Below, one piece after another: positions 60,901 through 64,000 of a stretch of 64,000 nt of DNA. Position 1 is the stretch's first letter. Each line of letters starts with the position of its first letter. The stretch is from Macquaria australasica (lineage: Eukaryota > Chordata > Actinopteri > Centrarchiformes > Percichthyidae), in the NCBI GenBank assembly GCA_005408345.1, contig SEMN01000017.1, positions 372,001 to 436,000 of the forward strand. The letters run 5' to 3'. The notes below the pieces were generated by a model that was not told where the DNA came from, did not search any database, and saw nothing but the letters and a program-made list of their open reading frames with translations. A program made the translations under genes and the position numbers.

Positions 60901-63128
60901 AATTATGTCGTGATGTTATTGTTGTTTGGTTGAGGTACATCGGCAACAATAGCAGGTACTCACTCTGTAAATGGAGTCCAGACTGTGTACCAGGGCTGCT
61001 GTCGGACCCAAAGGAATGTAATGGTCTGGAAGCCCAAGCAGATGAGGATCTGGGTCAGCACAGAGAACAGCAGAGGCCCTGAGATCAGACCTGATGGGGG
61101 ACGACGTGACACCAGTTCTTTCCACGCTGGGTTCAGACTCACTGAGGGGGAGCAGGGGCAGGGGGGAAATGATAAAGAAAACAAACAGGGTGAGGAGAAA
61201 AGGCAGGAAGTAAAGATATAGGTGAGACACATAGCCATGGTAAAAAAAAACAAACGCATTACTTTATCTTTGTTACTTTTCTTATACTTACTGGTAAAGA
61301 CAATAAGGAGGATGATGGCAATATCGATGAAGAGGAACTGGAAGTCTCCAAGGTTGCTGAGGATCTAACAACCAAAAACAACAGACAGCACAGATCAGAG
61401 ACTCCCGAGAAGTTGCTGGATTTCTCATTAATTCCACAGCTACTATTGACAGAGGAAGCAGCATTACGTACAGAGTAGAGGAGAGTGACGCTGATGTACT
61501 GGATGATGCTGTAGAGGGCCATGAACTTGAACACACAGAAGGAGGTGATGAGAGCAGCACGCCCCTCCCTGTAAAAGCAAGCAAGAACTGAGTCATCTCT
61601 CTATCCAACACATAACCCCACAAGTAACATTATGTCATTTAGCTATAAAACACGTCTTGGCATAAAAAACCTTTTTAAGCACTATGCAGGGTTTGTACAG
61701 CTTTTCAAGAGTAAAATTCAAGCACTTTTCAAGCCCTTTCAGGGTACCTAAACCAAAAATTTCCAGACTCTCAAAGCCTTTATCATCACATCTAAATTGT
61801 TAATATAAATGCCAGGAGACAACAAACAAATATGACGACGCGATCGTTTAATTTCCAGTATTAAAAGATTTTTGGTTATATGAGTGAGTAGATGAAACAC
61901 CAGATTATGTTGAAAATCAAGCATTTTTCAAGGAGTATTTTCGAATTCAAGCATATTCCTAACTTTGAAAACATAATGGTTAAAATTAAGTATTTTCCAA
62001 ATTTTCAACTTTGTACGGACCCTGACTATAAATTTGTCTAAAATAGGTGAATTTAAAAAGCAAGGGGCAGCTGTGTTGTGTTTGAAGTGTGACTGAACTG
62101 AATTATCTTTAATTCAAAGCTCAATACTCAAAAACTGCACTAAAAATGAAGAAGAAAACTAACTCCAATCAATATATCAATAGTCCATGCTTCATTACTA
62201 CAATTACAAAATAGTATTTAATGACAACAACATCGTCCTGGTGCTTTTGAGGTGAGATGCTGCTTTTAAGTTTTATTTCTCACTTTCACCATTCATATTT
62301 TCTCTATTGTTTATTTATTCATTAACTGATTGTGGGGCACACAGAGAGAAGGAGAGACAAACCTGATGAGGCTGGGGACACAGGAGATGTTGGGGGTCCT
62401 GGAGGTGAAGGGAGAGGCTACCGAGGCCTCAAGCTCTGACAGCGAGATGCCACCATGAGCCCTCTTCAGAGCCTGGATGAGGAAAATGAGAAATATAAGG
62501 TACGTCCAGATTGCAATCAATTAATGTCCTTTTCAACCTGTTACTGTCACATTGATAAATTCTTTTAAAGCGGCTGTACATACCCCACAGTCGTTTGCTC
62601 CGTCTCCGCACATCCCCACAAAGTAGCTGTGAGCAAATAAAAAAGAAGTGACTCTGTGCTCAATGTTAACCACGATGTTACAGGCTGATTCTACTGCTGC
62701 TGATTATTCGATAGACTCTCAGTGGCAAGCGGCATATGTTGTGGCTACATCATGTGTTTGACTTAAATACTCACTCTACGCCTTGCAGCGCCTCAATGAG
62801 TTGGGTTTTCTGGTCCGGGGCCATTCTGGCAAACACTGTCCCATGCAGCACCAGCTACAAGGCAAAACAAACAATCATAACAGAAAAATTAGGCATGGAG
62901 AAAATTGCGCCCAAAGAACAGTAGGAGCAACTTTAACATTTCTACTCCAGTTAGAGAAAGGTTGGAGTGATGTCCACTCACATTTCAGAGACGTCATACC
63001 TTTTGAAGCATGTCAGGGAAATGCTCCTCGATGACAGCAAATGATTTCCCGTTCATAGCAAAGTGGTACAGATCTTGTCTTTTGGGCTCATCTACGTGAC
63101 ACGCATCCTCCAGACTGATGTTCACTTC
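57747..63128 (-). CDS. atp13a3: atp13a3-like P5B-type ATPase, 3' part (12 exons, C-terminal 449 residues)
   Basis: ATP13A3 is a P5B transport ATPase of endosomal membranes, associated with polyamine transport. Twelve exons join in one open frame of 449 residues plus stop. Visible are the end of the nucleotide-binding/phosphorylation region (VFARMAPDQKTQLIEALQ), the hinge motif MCGDGANDCGALK with the Mg-binding GDGAND, the P5B block AHGGISLSELEASVASPFTS, and six hydrophobic segments (M5-M10). A lumenal loop has several N-glycosylation sequons (NHS, NVS, NDT, NTS). The tail is LAQELSVDPDWPPKPTTTTE. The blocks ELDDHNIQNFENTSLF and FSKGKPFRQPSYKN and the tail fit ATP13A3 better than ATP13A2, A4 or A5 as I remember them. 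The 5' exons lie beyond the right edge of the window. It is on the same strand as opa1 and upstream of it. Confidence 0.9.
57945..59181 (-). other. atp13a3: atp13a3 last intron (1.2 kb)
   Basis: GTTGGG donor to TTCAG acceptor. It contains a perfect 14-bp inverted repeat with a 13-nt loop at 58670-58710 and is otherwise AT-rich unique sequence. No exon seen. Confidence 0.7.
59182..59274 (-). CDS. atp13a3: atp13a3 exon (post-M10 segment)
   Basis: 93 nt encode TFILDIVLWKLVFSREKRGS then FGVTPAAPTPQ. It aligns with the human segment FFLDMVLWKVVFNRDKQG. Acceptor ATAG, donor GTTGGG (weak). Confidence 0.9.
59275..60095 (-). other. atp13a3: atp13a3 intron (0.8 kb)
   Basis: AT-rich intron between the M10 exon and the post-M10 exon. 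No recognised feature. Confidence 0.7.
60096..60176 (-). CDS. atp13a3: atp13a3 exon (M10)
   Basis: 81 nt encode IVCVPFEWRLKLFFIILVNA then AVSVLVE, the last membrane helix. Acceptor TATAG, donor GTAAGA. Confidence 0.94.
60186..60206. repeat. (GA)n microsatellite at an atp13a3 acceptor
   Basis: A short GA array on the plus strand. On the coding strand it is a TC array that forms the pyrimidine tract just upstream of the M10 exon. Confidence 0.9.
60422..60510 (-). CDS. atp13a3: atp13a3 exon (M9)
   Basis: 89 nt encode PFVLSALSLYVFLLFIMFHP then VENIDEFLE, a membrane helix and short loop. Acceptor CCCAG, donor GTGAGA. Confidence 0.94.
60613..60791 (-). CDS. atp13a3: atp13a3 exon (glycosylated loop and M8)
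   Basis: 179 nt encode the lumenal loop with four N-glycosylation sequons, then TELDDHNIQNFENTSLF and a membrane helix in SCFQYLIVAIVFSKGKPFRQ. This is the block that best supports ATP13A3 over its paralogues. Acceptor CCCAG, donor GTAAGA. Confidence 0.95.
60964..61141 (-). CDS. atp13a3: atp13a3 exon (M7)
   Basis: 178 nt encode MSLNPAWKELVSRRPPSGLI then a hydrophobic helix (LFSVLTQILICLGFQTITFL) and VRQQPWYTVWTPFT. Acceptor CTCAG, donor GTGAGT. Confidence 0.95.
61292..61364 (-). CDS. atp13a3: atp13a3 exon (M6)
   Basis: 73 nt encode ILSNLGDFQFLFIDIAIILL then IVFT, a membrane helix. Acceptor TTAG, donor GTAAGT. Confidence 0.95.
61472..61568 (-). CDS. atp13a3: atp13a3 exon (M5)
   Basis: 97 nt encode EGRAALITSFCVFKFMALYS then IIQYISVTLLYS, a hydrophobic membrane helix. 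Acceptor ACAG, donor GTACGT. Confidence 0.95.
61687..62024. mobile_element. MITE-like element in atp13a3 intron
   Basis: The ends CAGGGTTTGTAC and GTACGGACCCTG are inverted copies of each other with two mismatches. ACTAT flanks both sides (61681-61685 and 62025-62029). The interior repeats TTCAAGCACTTTTCAAG-type sequence in both orientations. No coding capacity. Confidence 0.7.
62363..62472 (-). CDS. atp13a3: atp13a3 exon (ALKRAHGGISLSELEAS)
   Basis: 110 nt encode ALKRAHGGISLSELEASVAS then PFTSRTPNISCVPSLI and part of Arg. This P5-specific segment leads into M5. Acceptor CCAG. The donor GTTTGT is weak but keeps phase. Confidence 0.95.
62584..62626 (-). CDS. atp13a3: atp13a3 micro-exon with GDGAND hinge
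   Basis: This 43-nt exon encodes (D)YFVGMCGDGANDCG. It carries the conserved P-type ATPase motif GDGxND, whose Asp residues bind the catalytic magnesium. Acceptor ACAG, donor GTATGT. Confidence 0.95.
62775..62854 (-). CDS. atp13a3: atp13a3 exon (VFARMAPDQKTQLIEAL)
   Basis: 80 nt encode LVLHGTVFARMAPDQKTQLI and then EALQGV plus two bases of an Asp codon. This is the P-domain helix characteristic of P5 ATPases. Acceptor GTAG, donor GTGAGT. Confidence 0.95.
63000..63128 (-). CDS. atp13a3: atp13a3 exon (first one visible; end of N/P domain)
   Basis: 129 nt encode 43 residues, EVNISLEDACHVDEPKRQDL then YHFAMNGKSFAVIEEHFPDM and LQK. Phase 0 at both ends. Acceptor AACAG, donor GTATGA. Confidence 0.92.
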
Positions 63129-64000
63129 CTGTTAAAGTAATGAAAGTATGGATTAGAGCAGGACTTCTCAATGTCCGGACCTCGGTCTGCATCCAGACCG
63201 AACGGCAAGTCACTCCGGACCCAGCCCATACCTCGTGTTATGAAAACAATACGTTATGAAGTGTAATGTTTTCTATTTTGAAATACATACATACAATATT
63301 GATCAATAAATTGTTAGTGACCTTGAATATACAGTGTAGCTGGAGATCATTCACACCGATCAACCAGATGAATGTGGTTTTAATGTGGCTTATTTCCCTA
63401 TCGTTGACATCGTTGTCATGACGACCTTAACTGCTGGAAAGAGCGCTGTGTGTTGTTGCTGCCGAGTTCACGCAGTAACGTTACACCGGAGAATTTGCTA
63501 TCAGCTCCTAAATTGCAGATACAGAATGTGTCTCGTTTTCTCTAATACACGATTTCTACAACTGTAAATGTAAGAATATGTCTGAGTTAGAAATAAATAG
63601 GGACTAACTGTCTGAGCTGTGTCTACCTCGGTTTGTTTTGGTTTTTTTCTGCCTCGGTTTCGTCCTGGCCGAATCAAAAGAGATGTGACATTAATTGCGA
63701 CAATGAGTAGCCTACCTGTAAACAGAATGTATGTGTGTGGGTGTCGGATTTCTGACCTTGAATAAAAAGATGCAAACCTTTGAGTAATATGTTTGAGAAC
63801 CCCTGGATTAGAGGATAGAAGATACCAATATAAAAGGTAGCCTCAATAATTACTATAGAATTTAACCAAATCCTCGGACTGTGTTTTGCAAAGGTATTTT
63901 ATTATTCAGCTGCTGTATTGGATTGCATTATGTAGACAAATGTAATTCGTTTTTGAAACTTTTTTCTTTTATATACACTGAGAAACGTATTTGAATTGAG
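63129..64000 (-). other. atp13a3: atp13a3 intron, truncated by the window edge
   Basis: The sequence upstream of the first visible exon. It is mostly occupied by a complete hAT-type element (63159-63805). No further exon is visible before the edge. Confidence 0.7.
63159..63805. mobile_element. non-autonomous hAT-type transposon with intact ends
   Basis: Terminal inverted repeats are CAGGACTTCTCAA at the left and TTGAGAACCCCTG at the right (inverse CAGGGGTTCTCAA). They are flanked by identical 8-bp copies GATTAGAG at 63151-63158 and 63806-63813. An 8-bp duplication and CAGGGG-type ends are hallmarks of the hAT superfamily. At 647 bp it has no transposase frame, so it would depend on a partner element. 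It lies in an atp13a3 intron. Confidence 0.85.

Overview
The window is vertebrate nuclear DNA, very probably from a ray-finned (percomorph-type) teleost. The evidence is intron-rich genes with GT-AG splice sites, many long CA/TG and AT microsatellites, fish-type tRNA-derived SINE remnants and several MITE/hAT-type elements of kinds I recognise from fish genomes. There is no bacterial-style operon, CRISPR array or phage content. Almost every long open frame is an intronic, intergenic or microsatellite shadow.

Two protein-coding genes are present, both on the minus strand and tandem (head to tail). (1) opa1, the inner-membrane dynamin-like GTPase of mitochondrial fusion, is complete from start codon (51168) to stop (14741). 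I traced all 28 numbered coding exons plus the alternative exon 5b by splice sites, reading phase and protein similarity. The frame stays open throughout and gives 963 residues without exon 5b and 1016 with it. (2) The 3' part of a P5B-type ATPase, best matched to ATP13A3, occupies 57747-63128. Twelve exons encode the last 449 residues (GDGAND hinge, membrane helices M5-M10, C-terminal tail). Its 5' part lies beyond the right edge.

Layout: 1-14.1 kb is non-coding DNA downstream of opa1, with microsatellites, two MITE-like elements and a repeat. 14.15-14.80 kb holds the last opa1 coding exon and a probable 3' UTR with a poly(A) signal. 14.8-31.6 kb is the very large last opa1 intron. 31.6-51.2 kb holds the other opa1 exons. 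51.2-52.4 kb is the opa1 promoter/intergenic gap. 52.4-57.7 kb is probably the long AT-rich 3' UTR of atp13a3. 57.7-64 kb holds the atp13a3 3' exons, with a MITE in one intron and a complete hAT-type element with an 8-bp target duplication at the right edge.

The most interesting observations are in opa1. Two introns (after exons 5 and 16) use GC instead of GT donors. One of them is directly upstream of alternative exon 5b, the exon carrying the YME1L-type (S2) processing region. Exon 5b holds a proline-rich expansion relative to the human sequence as I remember it, a NAGNAG acceptor and a weak tandem donor. A strong hairpin lies upstream of it, and the OMA1-type S1 site has Lys where human has Arg. 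Together these mark the 5-5b-6 region as one where splicing and proteolytic control may have diverged.
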